Source: JALZVT01 sp964611345 (GTDB taxonomy: Bacteria > Pseudomonadota > Gammaproteobacteria > Pseudomonadales > Azotimanducaceae). Taken from it: 64,000 nt of DNA. Made by a program: the position numbers and the translations under genes. Position 1 is the stretch's first letter. Every line of letters begins with the position of its first letter. Where the stretch lies: contig CAZSYU010000006.1 in NCBI GenBank assembly GCA_964611345.1, positions 1 through 64,000 on the forward strand, read 5' to 3'. The notes under the pieces were generated by a model, which was given only the letters and a program-made list of their open reading frames with translations, had not been told where the DNA came from and did not search any database. Positions 8,353 through 17,792 of this stretch are shown here, in pieces.

Positions 8353-9219
8353 ATGACCAAAGATCATCAGCCCGGCACGCTCTATGTGGTGCCCACCCCC
8401 ATCGGGAATCTGCAGGATATCACCGAGCGGGCACGGAATGTGCTTGCGGGTGTGACGACAATAGCGGCAGAAGACACCCGTCATTGCCGCAAACTGCTGC
8501 AGCTATTGGATATTTCCGCGGCGCGAATTGTGCCCGTACACGAACACAATGAAGCGGCCGCCGCGCTTGGCATCGTTGGCCTGCTTGAACAGGGTGAAAC
8601 CGTGGCCCTGGTGAGTGACGCAGGCACGCCGCTGGTGAGTGACCCTGGCCACCTTGTGTTGCGGGGTGTATGGGATGCGCAGTCTGCAGGGGCTGATATC
8701 CGGGTGGTGCCGCTGCCTGGGCCCAGCGCGTTGCTCACGGCGCTGTCAGCCTGTCCATTGGCTCTGCACCTGTTTTCTTTTGCGGGCTTCTTGCCTGCGA
8801 AGGCCGCGGGACGAGTTGCCCGGTTGCAGGAGCTGTTAGCCCTACCTGGCGCGTTTGTTGTGTTTGAGGCGCCGCACCGGATCCGAGCTGCGTTGGCAGA
8901 TCTCGCCGAGCTTGCTGCTCAGCGCCGCGTTTTTGTTGCCCGCGAACTGACCAAGCTGCACGAGTCGCTCTTGTTGGGTTCGGCGGCAGAGGTTGCCCAG
9001 CAGCTCGTTGCGGATGACGCGCTGCGTGGCGAATTTGTCGTTGTGGTTGAAGGACCGCCGGAGAAGGGGCGAGGGCTCGATGTTGATGCGCAGGCGTTAT
9101 TGTTCGCGTTGGCAGAAGAGCTTCCGCCTGCCCAGGCGGCGAAGGTAACCGCCCGACTAACCGGCGGCAAACGTGCGGACTACTATGCCTTGTTACAGGC
9201 CGCGCGCGACGACCCTTAG
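8353..9219 (+). CDS. rsmI: 16S rRNA (cytidine1402-2'-O)-methyltransferase RsmI
   Basis: SAM-dependent methyltransferase of the tetrapyrrole-methylase fold that methylates the ribose of C1402 of 16S rRNA in the decoding centre. Hallmarks: GTLYVVPTPIGNLQDITERA at the N-terminus, AEDTRHCRKLL, the glycine-rich VSDAGTPLVSDPG and PGPSALLTALSACPL. The length of 288 residues is typical. The start at ATG 8353 lies in a short divergent region shared with lpoA. Confidence 0.97.
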   Translation: MTKDHQPGTLYVVPTPIGNLQDITERARNVLAGVTTIAAEDTRHCRKLLQLLDISAARIVPVHEHNEAAAALGIVGLLEQGETVALVSDAGTPLVSDPGHLVLRGVWDAQSAGADIRVVPLPGPSALLTALSACPLALHLFSFAGFLPAKAAGRVARLQELLALPGAFVVFEAPHRIRAALADLAELAAQRRVFVARELTKLHESLLLGSAAEVAQQLVADDALRGEFVVVVEGPPEKGRGLDVDAQALLFALAEELPPAQAAKVTARLTGGKRADYYALLQAARDDP

Positions 9220-9266
9220 CAAGCGGACCCTTAGCAGGCATGGCGGATGTTGCCTGGTGTGCGCTG

Positions 9267-9295
9267 TTGCGCTGGTTAGCGACGCGCAGTAGGCT
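9267..9295 (+). promoter_or_regulatory. Promoter of rnpB
   Basis: TTGCGC (9267-9272) and TAGGCT (9290-9295) are spaced by 17 bases, and the mature RNA 5' end at about 9303 lies eight bases further on. The discriminator is GC-rich, as in promoters of stable RNA genes. Confidence 0.55.
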
Positions 9296-9302
9296 CCGCG
9301 AC

Positions 9303-9757
<455 letters not shown>

Positions 9758-9960
9758 AAATTCCAAGAGTACCCAGGTGTATGTTGGGTAACTTTAGGCA
9801 ATTATATTTCCAGAAAAGCTTAAAAATTTATCTCACTTCGTAATTCTTCATGTCAATTCTAGTTTCTTTGGATAAGGCCATCATTGTGCTTGGATAAATG
9901 CTCTTAGAGCGTGCGGAAATGGTAAAAATCCCTTATATTTCCGTTAGTTATCATCGTTTA
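9758..9960. other. AT-rich intergenic stretch between rnpB and the mra promoter
   Basis: About 200 bases visibly richer in A/T than the surroundings and without any ORF. A small hairpin, TACCCA (9770-9775) with TGGGTA (9785-9790), may end the rnpB transcript, although it has no strong T tract. Nothing else was recognised. Confidence 0.5.
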
Positions 9961-9965
9961 ACCGC

Positions 9966-9994
9966 TTGACTCACCCCTGCCATACGGCTACGGT
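9966..9994 (+). promoter_or_regulatory. Candidate mra (dcw cluster) promoter
   Basis: TTGACT (9966-9971) is a near-consensus -35 box. With 17 bases of spacing it leads to TACGGT (9989-9994), a weak -10 box. It lies just upstream of the MraZ-type repeats, so MraZ bound there would interfere with early transcription. The leader to mraZ would be about 150 nt. Confidence 0.5.
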
Positions 9995-10010
9995 CGCGTT
10001 CTGGAAAAAA

Positions 10011-10060
10011 GTGGGGATTTGTGGCTGTTTGGGGAAATTCGCGGTTGTTCGCGGTTGATT
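10011..10060 (+). promoter_or_regulatory. MraZ operator: decamer repeats upstream of mraZ
   Basis: Five consecutive 10-base units start at 10011, 10021, 10031, 10041 and 10051, each reading G-N-GG followed by a T/A-rich second half (GTGGGGATTT, GTGGCTGTTT, GGGGAAATTC and so on). Known MraZ boxes are TGGG-type pentamers repeated with a 10-base period upstream of mraZ, so autorepression of the cluster is the obvious reading. The repeats are seen directly; the MraZ binding is inferred from the family. Confidence 0.7.
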
Positions 10061-10154
10061 GGATCTGGCGCCTTTATGGTCCGGACCAAGTGCGAATCAG
10101 GCCGTTGCGACCGGGTGTTCCGGTGAATGGGTGACCAACACGCCTCCTTAGGCA

Positions 10155-10613
10155 ATGTTTCGCGGCATCAACAAGGTAAGTCTCGATGGGAAGGGCCGTA
10201 TGGCCATGCCCACGCGCCTGCGCGACACCCTGCAGCAGGTGTGCCTTGGCAATGTGGTGCTGACCATCGATATCCGCGAGAAGTGCCTGATGCTCTACCC
10301 CTTGCCCGAGTGGGAGAAGGTGCAGAGTACGTTGACCGGGCTTGCCAATGTGCGCAGCGAAATCCGCACGGTACAGCGGTTGCTTATCGGTCACGCAACT
10401 GACCTCGAACTCGACTCGCAAGGCCGCGTCAATATTCCAAAGCTATTGCGCGAGTTTGCCAGTCTCGACAAAAAACTGATTCTGCTTGGGCAGGGTAACA
10501 AGATCGAAATATGGAACGAGACCGTTTGGAACGAGCGCCTTGGTAGCTGGCTCGATAGCGATGTAGTGCATTCGCTCGATGATCTCGACGAACTGTCAGG
10601 GTTTGCGATTTGA
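10155..10613 (+). CDS. mraZ: Transcriptional regulator MraZ
   Basis: First gene of the dcw cluster; a double AbrB-like (SpoVT/AbrB) DNA-binding protein that forms a ring and represses its own operon. Both half-domains are visible: FRGINKVSLDGKGRMAMPTR at the N-terminus and DLELDSQGRVNIPKLLREF at about 75-95. The length of 152 residues is normal. Its stop overlaps the rsmH start (TTGA). Confidence 0.97.
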   Translation: MFRGINKVSLDGKGRMAMPTRLRDTLQQVCLGNVVLTIDIREKCLMLYPLPEWEKVQSTLTGLANVRSEIRTVQRLLIGHATDLELDSQGRVNIPKLLREFASLDKKLILLGQGNKIEIWNETVWNERLGSWLDSDVVHSLDDLDELSGFAI

Positions 10614-11629
10614 CCCAGCCAACAACGTACGCTGCCGGGAATCAGACTGAACACTTAAGCGTGATGCGAGAAGAACTCGTCGACGCCGTTTTAGGTGATG
10701 TTGCTGGGCGCTACATCGATGCAACCTTCGGGCGTGGTGGGCACGCACGAGCGTTACTCGAGCAGCTTGGACCCAACGCGCGGTTGCTGGTAATGGATAG
10801 AGATTTGCAAGCAATCGAAGAAGCCAGACGCCTTTGTTCGCAAGATTCTCGTGTTTGTTATGCGCACGCTCGGTTTGCCGAAATTCGTAAGGCTGCAAGT
10901 GAAAACAGTTTCGAAAATGTTGACGGCGTGATGTTTGATGTGGGCGTGTCTTCGCCACAAATTGATCAAGCCGAGCGAGGATTCAGTTTTCGGTTTGATG
11001 GTCCGCTCGACATGCGAATGGACACCAGTACCGGAATTACCGCGCAGGAGTGGTTAAACAGTGCAACGCGCGCCGATATGGCTCGAGTGTTTCGTGACTA
11101 CGGAGAGGAACGCAATGCCTATGGCATTGCTGGAGCCATTGAACGGGCGCGACCCGTTACTAAAACGCTTGAGTTGGCGGAGATCGTTGAGTCTGCCCAG
11201 GGGCGCCCCGATCGACACAAGCATGCGGCCACGCGAGTTTTTCAAGCCATCAGAATTTTTATCAATGACGAACTTACCGAGCTTCGGTCTGCCATTGATG
11301 AAAGTTGGGAGTTGTTGCGGCCGAAAAATGTTGGGCGTGATGATGTGGCGCAAGGTGCTGGACAGGATGATGCTGGAACAGATGGCGAAGGCTCTGGCGG
11401 CAAGCTTGCGGTGATCAGTTTTCATTCGTTGGAAGATCGCATTGTTAAGCGCGCTTTTAAGGCGTTGGTTAAGCCGTCACCCTTGCCGCGCCGACTGCCA
11501 GTTCGTGCCAATCAGGAAGCCCCTCCCAAGGCCAAGGTTATGCGCTTACAAAAAGCCAGAGACACCGAGGTGGTTGCCAATCCCCGCGCACGGAGTGCGG
11601 TGTTGCGAGTGGCGGAGCGTTTGTTGTGA
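10610..11629 (+). CDS. rsmH: 16S rRNA (cytosine1402-N4)-methyltransferase RsmH
   Basis: SAM-dependent enzyme that methylates N4 of C1402 of 16S rRNA, the same base whose ribose is methylated by RsmI encoded nearby. Motifs: HLSVMREELVDAV, DATFGRGGHARALL (SAM loop), FDVGVSSPQIDQAERGFSF, and ISFHSLEDRIVKRAF. The start is a TTG at 10610 overlapping the mraZ stop. A glycine/aspartate-rich insert of about 20 residues before the ISFHSLEDR motif makes the protein (339 aa) longer than the E. coli one (313 aa). Confidence 0.96.
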   Translation: MTQPTTYAAGNQTEHLSVMREELVDAVLGDVAGRYIDATFGRGGHARALLEQLGPNARLLVMDRDLQAIEEARRLCSQDSRVCYAHARFAEIRKAASENSFENVDGVMFDVGVSSPQIDQAERGFSFRFDGPLDMRMDTSTGITAQEWLNSATRADMARVFRDYGEERNAYGIAGAIERARPVTKTLELAEIVESAQGRPDRHKHAATRVFQAIRIFINDELTELRSAIDESWELLRPKNVGRDDVAQGAGQDDAGTDGEGSGGKLAVISFHSLEDRIVKRAFKALVKPSPLPRRLPVRANQEAPPKAKVMRLQKARDTEVVANPRARSAVLRVAERLL

Positions 11630-12063
11630 GTGAGGCGTACGACAACAAGTCTCGATCCGGGGCAAATCGTGCTGCCCGTGTTGCGCGGATGAAAGCTGAG
11701 CGGCCTGCTGAGAAAAAAACGCGCAAAAAAGCCACCAAAAAACCAGGACGCGCAGTGTTGGATCATGGCGATCCAGGATTAAATCGGCCCTGGCGTGGTG
11801 TGGTGTTGGGGTTTGTGTTGTTGGGTGTTTGTGTATTTTTTGGTGTGCAGTCTGCAAAGCAGTCGCAAGAAATACGCTCGCTCTACTCACAGTTGCAACA
11901 AGATGCCCTGGCGAAAGATGCGTTGTTGGCGCAACAGAGCAGGTTACTGCTAGAGCGCGGTGCATTGAAGAGCTTTAACAGTGTTGATCGACTAGCCGAA
12001 GACAAACTGGGTATGCGGTTTCCGGAGACAATCACGCGCGTTAAGCGCGAGGGTGAAGACTAG
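11626..12063 (+). CDS. ftsL: Cell division protein FtsL
   Basis: Small bitopic division protein that joins FtsB and FtsQ and activates septal synthesis by FtsW/FtsI. A basic cytoplasmic N-terminus of about 55 residues is followed by one membrane segment (GVVLGFVLLGVCVFFGV) and a periplasmic coiled coil (SQEIRSLYSQLQQD...LLLERGALKS) ending in LAEDKLGMRFPE, the usual FtsL tail. The GTG start at 11626 overlaps the rsmH stop. The N-terminal tail is long and Lys/Arg-rich compared with E. coli. Confidence 0.92.
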   Translation: MSEAYDNKSRSGANRAARVARMKAERPAEKKTRKKATKKPGRAVLDHGDPGLNRPWRGVVLGFVLLGVCVFFGVQSAKQSQEIRSLYSQLQQDALAKDALLAQQSRLLLERGALKSFNSVDRLAEDKLGMRFPETITRVKREGED

Positions 12064-13820
12064 TGGCTCGTCGGCCCGGTAATCGCAACAAAAAAATTCC
12101 AGCGCCACCTGCGTGGCGACACTATCTGTTGTTATTGGTAGTAGCAGGTAGTTCGGTTGCGGTTGCTGCTCGCGTCGTAATGCTGGGTGTAACCGAGCGA
12201 GAGTTTCTTACTGCACAGGGTGACGCGCGATCGGTTCGTATTGAGTCGATGCCTGCGCATCGCGGCGTGATTTACGATCGACATGGTGAGCCGCTTGCAG
12301 TCAGTACGCCCGTCGCCTCGGTATGGATTGACCCTCGCGCGGGAGAGCTTTCGGCGGGCCAGGTTCATGCCCTCGCTACAACGCTTGCAATGGATGAGGC
12401 TAGACTCAAGCGTACGCTCGAGAACAACAGAAGCCGCAGTTTTGTCTGGTTGCGGCGACGCATCGATCCGGTTATTGCCAACAAGGTGGCCGCCCTGAAC
12501 TTGCCAGGCGTTGATTTCAGGCGTGAGTACAAGCGCTATTACCCGGCGGGCGAGACCACTTCACATTTGTTGGGAGTTACCAACGTTGATGATGAAGGTG
12601 TCGAAGGCGTAGAACTCGCGTTCGACGCATCTCTTAGTGGAACGCCGGGCAAGAAGCGCGTGCTGCGTGATCGCCTTGGTAATAACATCAAGGATCTCGA
12701 TTATCTGTCGCCGCCGCAACTAGGTCAGGATCTACATCTGAGTATTGATCTGCGACTGCAGTATTTTGCCTACCGTGAGCTTAAGTCGGCGGTTGTTTCC
12801 CATGACGCTGAATCCGGATCATTGGTAATGCTGCGACCCGGTACTGGTGAAGTGCTGGCCATGGTGAATCAGCCTGCCTACAACCCGAACATACCCGTGG
12901 CGAACTTTGCGCAAATGCGCAATAGAGCGATCACTGATACCTACGAGCCCGGCTCCACTGTAAAACCACTCACGCTCATTGCGGCGCTTGAATCTGGTCG
13001 CTATCAGACAACTTCAACTGTCGATACGGCGCCCGGCTATGTGCAGGTGGGGCGCAAACTCGTCGAAGACCCCTTGAACCGGGGCGAGCTTACGTTCGAG
13101 CGGATTTTGCAGAAGTCGAGTCAGGTCGCTATTGCGAAGTTGTCGATGACGTTGCCCGATACCGCAATTTTCAACACCTTTGCGCAGGCAGGTTTCGGTG
13201 TTGATACCGGGCTTGGCTTGCCCGGTGAGTCCGCTGGCCGTCTCACCGCAGCGTCTACCCGAGATCCGGTATCGCGCGCAACACTCGCCTACGGTTATGG
13301 CTTGGCGCTGACACCTTTACAGCTTGCGCGGGGCTACATGTCGCTTGCCAACGCGGGCGTTGCCTACCCCTTGAGTATTTTACGGCGCGCTGCACCACCG
13401 CCAGCAACGCGTCTGTTCGATGAAGAGCCGTCAGCCGAGGTGCGAGACATGCTGGCGTCGATCATTGAACCCGGAGGCACGGCACCTATGGCAGCAGTAG
13501 CCGGGTTTCGGGTGGGAGGTAAAACCGGTACTGCCCGCAAGGTTGGTGCGGGGGGCTACGACGACCAGCGGCATGTTGCCTGGTTCGCGGGCATAGCACC
13601 TTTGGATGATCCGCAAATAGTGATGGTGGTGCTCATTAACGAGCCACGTCGGGGGCCAGTTGGTGGAGGTAGCGTAGCTGCACCCGTGTTTGCGCGAGTG
13701 GCTTCGCGCTCGCTGCGCGCACTCGCCGTTCCACCGCAGCCCGCTGTGCTTGCGCAGGCACAGGAAGCAGCTTCAGATGCTGCTTTAATAGCAGCCGCTG
13801 GCGCAGGGGTAGGGCAATGA
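12063..13820 (+). CDS. ftsI: Septal peptidoglycan transpeptidase FtsI (PBP3)
   Basis: Class B penicillin-binding protein that cross-links septal peptidoglycan with FtsW. One N-terminal membrane anchor is followed by the pedestal domain (PAHRGVIYDRHGEPLAVS) and a transpeptidase domain with the active-site SxxK motif (EPGSTVKPLT) and KTG motif (GGKTGTARK). The SxN motif, SSN in E. coli, reads SSQ here (LQKSSQVAIAKL); the DNA (TCG AGT CAG) is clear. The length is 585 residues. The GTG start at 12063 shares a base with the ftsL stop, and the stop overlaps murE. Confidence 0.96.
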   Translation: MARRPGNRNKKIPAPPAWRHYLLLLVVAGSSVAVAARVVMLGVTEREFLTAQGDARSVRIESMPAHRGVIYDRHGEPLAVSTPVASVWIDPRAGELSAGQVHALATTLAMDEARLKRTLENNRSRSFVWLRRRIDPVIANKVAALNLPGVDFRREYKRYYPAGETTSHLLGVTNVDDEGVEGVELAFDASLSGTPGKKRVLRDRLGNNIKDLDYLSPPQLGQDLHLSIDLRLQYFAYRELKSAVVSHDAESGSLVMLRPGTGEVLAMVNQPAYNPNIPVANFAQMRNRAITDTYEPGSTVKPLTLIAALESGRYQTTSTVDTAPGYVQVGRKLVEDPLNRGELTFERILQKSSQVAIAKLSMTLPDTAIFNTFAQAGFGVDTGLGLPGESAGRLTAASTRDPVSRATLAYGYGLALTPLQLARGYMSLANAGVAYPLSILRRAAPPPATRLFDEEPSAEVRDMLASIIEPGGTAPMAAVAGFRVGGKTGTARKVGAGGYDDQRHVAWFAGIAPLDDPQIVMVVLINEPRRGPVGGGSVAAPVFARVASRSLRALAVPPQPAVLAQAQEAASDAALIAAAGAGVGQ

Positions 13821-15337
13821 TTGCACTCGCGCAGTTAGCGCCAGAAGCTAGCACGGTGCCCGATATGCAGGTGCAGGGTGTCGCACTGGATAGTCGCCGG
13901 GTAACACAGGGCTCACTGTTTATCGCTTTGCGGGGACAAACATCGGACGGCCATGATTTTATCGATGCAGCAGTCGCACAAGGAGCGACCGCCGTGTTTG
14001 CGGAACGCCCGGTCGCGCATTGTCAGGTGCCCCTTGTGGTCGTTGCTGATCTGGCAGCGCGTGTGTCGCACATTGCTGGCGAATTTTTTGGTCACCCGAG
14101 CCATCAGTTTGACTGTGTAGCGGTCACCGGCACAAACGGCAAGACCTCCGTTGCGCACTTCACCGCAATGCTTGCGGCACAGCTTGGTATGCAGGCTGGG
14201 TTTATGGGCACCACGGGGTGGGGTTTTGTGAGTGCCCAAGACAAAGCTGCACGAAACAAACCTTTGGCACTGGCTCCGGCTACCCTGACAACGGCTGATG
14301 CCGTATCGCTGCAGGAGCGTTTGCTTGAGTTGCGCAGCAACGGCGTGGAACTGGTTGCGCTTGAGCTGAGTTCGCATGCGCTACACCAGTATCGCGGTGC
14401 TGCGCTTGGAGTGGATATAGCGCTGTTCACCAATTTGTCGCGTGATCATCTGGATTATCACGGCAGTATGGAGCACTACGGAGCGGCTAAAGCGCGTCTG
14501 TTTCAGTTTCCGTGCTTGCGCGGTATGGCGCTAAACGTCGATGATGCATTTGGTGCCGAGTTGTTGACAAAACTTGAACCCGGTAACCCTGATAAACCTG
14601 TACTTGGACTGGTTGCAGATTCCGTACCATCTAACGCACAACAAAATTCCCTGCGCATCAGCAATCTCACCAGTAGTTCGGAAGGCATGAGCTGGCGACT
14701 GTCGAGTCCGTGGGGTGAGGTCGAGTTGCGTTCGCAGGTTATCGGGCGCTACAACGCGGTGAACATCACCCTCGCTGTTGCTGCCCTTGCATTGCTGGGG
14801 CATAGCCTCGCAGCGATCGCCGCGGCGGTTCCCGCGCTGTTGGCTCCTGCGGGCAGATTGCAGCGAGTAGGTCACTCGCCGAGCGTTTTTGTCGACTACG
14901 CGCATACGCCAGATGCGCTCGCGACCGTTCTGCGGGCGGCGCGTGCGCACTGCACCGGGCAGTTGATTTGTGTGTTTGGCTGCGGTGGCGATCGTGATCC
15001 TGGTAAACGAGGACCTATGGGGCAGGCCGTTGCCAACTACGCAGACATTGGTTGGCTGACGTCAGATAATCCGCGCTTCGAAGATCCTGCAGCGATTATT
15101 GCTGAGGTTCACGCAGGTCTGGCAGATAACCCTGCCATGCGTAACAAGATCCGTACTGAGTTGGATCGGCGGGCCGCAATTACGCAGGCCATCGCCGCCG
15201 CCGGAGCCGACGACCTGGTGATCATTGCAGGCAAGGGGCACGAAGATTACCAGGACATAAAAGGTGAGCGTCACCCGTTTGATGATGCCTTGGTGGCTCG
15301 TGCAGCACTTGTGGCGCGCTCAGAAGGTGCTCGCTAA
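13817..15337 (+). CDS. murE: UDP-MurNAc-L-Ala-D-Glu:meso-diaminopimelate ligase
   Basis: Cytoplasmic Mur ligase adding the third residue of the stem peptide. It has the N-terminal UDP-binding domain (VQGVALDSRRVTQGSLFIAL), the ATP loop VTGTNGKTSVAHF, and the DNPR motif (TSDNPRFEDP), which marks specificity for meso-diaminopimelate rather than lysine. The length of 506 residues is normal, so it is not fused to MurF. The ATG at 13817 overlaps the ftsI stop. The stop shares a base with the mraY start, leaving no room for murF. Confidence 0.97.
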   Translation: MIALAQLAPEASTVPDMQVQGVALDSRRVTQGSLFIALRGQTSDGHDFIDAAVAQGATAVFAERPVAHCQVPLVVVADLAARVSHIAGEFFGHPSHQFDCVAVTGTNGKTSVAHFTAMLAAQLGMQAGFMGTTGWGFVSAQDKAARNKPLALAPATLTTADAVSLQERLLELRSNGVELVALELSSHALHQYRGAALGVDIALFTNLSRDHLDYHGSMEHYGAAKARLFQFPCLRGMALNVDDAFGAELLTKLEPGNPDKPVLGLVADSVPSNAQQNSLRISNLTSSSEGMSWRLSSPWGEVELRSQVIGRYNAVNITLAVAALALLGHSLAAIAAAVPALLAPAGRLQRVGHSPSVFVDYAHTPDALATVLRAARAHCTGQLICVFGCGGDRDPGKRGPMGQAVANYADIGWLTSDNPRFEDPAAIIAEVHAGLADNPAMRNKIRTELDRRAAITQAIAAAGADDLVIIAGKGHEDYQDIKGERHPFDDALVARAALVARSEGAR

Positions 15338-16419
15338 TGCTCTTGTGGCTTACCGAGTATTTGTCCGCCTACATCAGCGGTTTTTCGGTATTTCAGTACC
15401 TGACCTTTCGGACGATGGTGAGCGTGGTTACCGCGCTGGTTTTGGCGTTGCTGATTGGGCCGCGCGTTATCGAGCGCCTTGTGCACCATCAAATTGGCCA
15501 GACTGTCCGTGAAGATGGTCCACAGTCGCACCTCAGCAAAGCCGGAACACCCACGATGGGTGGCGGTTTGATTTTGATCGTTATATTTTTCACGACCTTG
15601 CTTTGGGGGCAGCTCGATAACCACTTCGTGTGGGTTGCGTTGATCGTCACTCTGCTGTTTGGAGTGGTGGGTTGGTACGACGACTATCTGAAGCTCTCGC
15701 GCAAGAATTCTCGTGGTCTGATCGCGCGTTGGAAATACCTTTGGCAATCGGTCATTGCTCTGGGCTGTGCGGTTTATTTATATGGCACGGCGTCGACTCC
15801 GCAAGAAACGACGCTCTATGTTCCATTCTTCAAGGACGTTGCCATCCCACTTGGCTTCGGCTATTTGGCAGTGTGTTATTTCACGATTGTGGGCACCAGC
15901 AACGCGGTCAACATCACAGATGGTCTTGACGGTTTGGCTATTTTACCGACCGTCATGGTTGGCGCGGCCCTTGGTCTGATCGCTTACCTGGTTGGCAATA
16001 TTGAGTTTGCAGACTATCTGCAGATTCCGTACATCGCAGGTGTTGGCGAGCTTGCTGTTTTTTGTGGTGCGCTCATTGGTGCAGGCCTGGGCTTTCTGTG
16101 GTTCAACACCTACCCCGCTCAGGTATTCATGGGTGACGTCGGTGCCCTCGCGCTAGGTGCGGCGCTGGGCGTTGTAGCAGTGATGGTGCGACACGAAATT
16201 GTGCTGTTCATTATGGGCGGTTTATTTGTGCTTGAGGTGGTGTCGGTGATCTTGCAGGTCACCTCTTACAAGCTAACCGGCAAGCGCATCTTTAAAATGG
16301 CCCCCATTCACCATCACTTTGAGTTGATGGGTTGGCCTGAACCGCGGGTTATTGTACGGTTCTGGATTATCACCCTTGTGCTAGTACTCGCTGGCCTGTC
16401 TACGCTGAAGCTGCGATGA
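15337..16419 (+). CDS. mraY: Phospho-N-acetylmuramoyl-pentapeptide transferase MraY
   Basis: Ten-helix inner-membrane enzyme that moves phospho-MurNAc-pentapeptide onto undecaprenyl phosphate to make lipid I. Conserved catalytic and binding segments are present: GTPTMGGGLIL, YDDYLKLSRKNSRGL, NAVNITDGLDGLAILP, FNTYPAQVFMGDVGALALG and APIHHHFELMGWPE. The 360-residue length equals the E. coli protein. It directly follows murE (TAATG junction) where murF would normally intervene, and overlaps murD by four bases. Confidence 0.98.
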   Translation: MLLWLTEYLSAYISGFSVFQYLTFRTMVSVVTALVLALLIGPRVIERLVHHQIGQTVREDGPQSHLSKAGTPTMGGGLILIVIFFTTLLWGQLDNHFVWVALIVTLLFGVVGWYDDYLKLSRKNSRGLIARWKYLWQSVIALGCAVYLYGTASTPQETTLYVPFFKDVAIPLGFGYLAVCYFTIVGTSNAVNITDGLDGLAILPTVMVGAALGLIAYLVGNIEFADYLQIPYIAGVGELAVFCGALIGAGLGFLWFNTYPAQVFMGDVGALALGAALGVVAVMVRHEIVLFIMGGLFVLEVVSVILQVTSYKLTGKRIFKMAPIHHHFELMGWPEPRVIVRFWIITLVLVLAGLSTLKLR

Positions 16420-17792
16420 CGGCGCGCACGAACCGAACAACAGCGGTGGTTGGCCTTGGGGTCAGTGGCATGTCGTGCCTGCGCTTTTTAGCACTCAGCG
16501 ATGATCTTGTGGTGATTGACTCGCGTGCGCGGCCTGCGAATCTGGAGCAGGCCCAAGCTGACTTTCCGACCGCGCGGTTTTTTCTTGGCGCCGACAGCTC
16601 GAAGCCTGAGCGTTGGCAGGGTGTTGATCGTGTTGTAGTTAGCCCAGGAATTGCGCCCGATGATGCTTTACTTGCAGGCAGCTCGGCCGTGTCGCGGCTG
16701 AGCGACATTGACCTCTTTGTAGCAGCGACCAGTGCACCTGTCATTGCGATCACCGGCACCAACGGCAAGAGTACAGTGACTGAGCTCGTGGGGCATATGT
16801 TGCGTGATTTCGGCCTGCACGTGGGTGTAGGTGGCAACCTTGGTGAGCCTGCGCTTGATCTGCTGCATGCCGATAATGATGCGTATGTACTGGAGCTGTC
16901 GAGCTTTCAAATACAGCACTCAGGCGTATTGCCGCTTAGTGCAGCTACTGTATTGAACTTGAGTGTCGATCACATGGATCGACACGGCAGCATGGCTGAG
17001 TACGGGTCTATTAAACGTCGGATATACGAAGGCGCACAGTATTGCGTTGTGAATGCCGACGATGTGGAAACCCATACAGCGAGCAACAGTAAGTACTGTT
17101 CTTTTGGTTCTGACGGCTCCGCTGACTGGAGGCTTGGCGTAGGCGGCGAGTTGCAGTTTCAAAGTGTCACATTTGCTCATGCGAAAGATTTTTCCCTGAC
17201 CGGGCGCCACAATATGCTGAACGTGCTGGCCGCAATTGCGCTCATTGCGCCGGCAGAGACGCACGGAGCTAAGAACCTACCGGGGTTACCTCCGTTTATC
17301 GGTAACGAAAGTCGTTATGTGAATGCAGCGGCGAGTTTTGCTGGCCTGTCGCATCGCGCGGAGTTTGTTCGTGAGTTTGCAGGCGTACGGTATGTAAACG
17401 ACTCGAAAGCAACCAATGTGGGGGCCACTGTGGCTGCTCTGGAGGGCTTTCCAAGGAGTTGCTCCGCACAGGGTGAGGTTCCATCAGTTGTGCTGTTAGC
17501 GGGCGGTGTTGGCAAAGGTGCCGACTTTGCTCCTCTTGGGCGCGCTGCTGCGGGCCGGGTCAAAACTGCAATGCTGTTTGGTGAGGATGCCGCGCTGCTG
17601 AAGCAAGCGCTTGCTGGTCACGTTCCTGTGGAGCTCTGCCTCGATTTTGCGGGGGCGGTTGAGCGTGCCCGACAAGTCGCTGCAGCAGGGGATACCGTTT
17701 TGCTTGCGCCAGCCTGTGCCAGTTTCGATATGTTCGCGAATTTTGTGGAGCGTGGCGATCGCTTCAAAGAGTTGGTGGAGGCGTTCGCATGA
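16416..17792 (+). CDS. murD: UDP-MurNAc-L-alanine:D-glutamate ligase
   Basis: Cytoplasmic Mur ligase adding D-glutamate. N-terminal UDP-binding domain (TAVVGLGVSGMSCLRFLA), ATP loop AITGTNGKSTVTELVGHM, the lysine region NDSKATNVGAT and LLAGGVGKGADFAPLG. The length of 458 residues is typical. It is flanked by ATGA overlaps with mraY and ftsW. Confidence 0.96.
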   Translation: MTARTNRTTAVVGLGVSGMSCLRFLALSDDLVVIDSRARPANLEQAQADFPTARFFLGADSSKPERWQGVDRVVVSPGIAPDDALLAGSSAVSRLSDIDLFVAATSAPVIAITGTNGKSTVTELVGHMLRDFGLHVGVGGNLGEPALDLLHADNDAYVLELSSFQIQHSGVLPLSAATVLNLSVDHMDRHGSMAEYGSIKRRIYEGAQYCVVNADDVETHTASNSKYCSFGSDGSADWRLGVGGELQFQSVTFAHAKDFSLTGRHNMLNVLAAIALIAPAETHGAKNLPGLPPFIGNESRYVNAAASFAGLSHRAEFVREFAGVRYVNDSKATNVGATVAALEGFPRSCSAQGEVPSVVLLAGGVGKGADFAPLGRAAAGRVKTAMLFGEDAALLKQALAGHVPVELCLDFAGAVERARQVAAAGDTVLLAPACASFDMFANFVERGDRFKELVEAFA

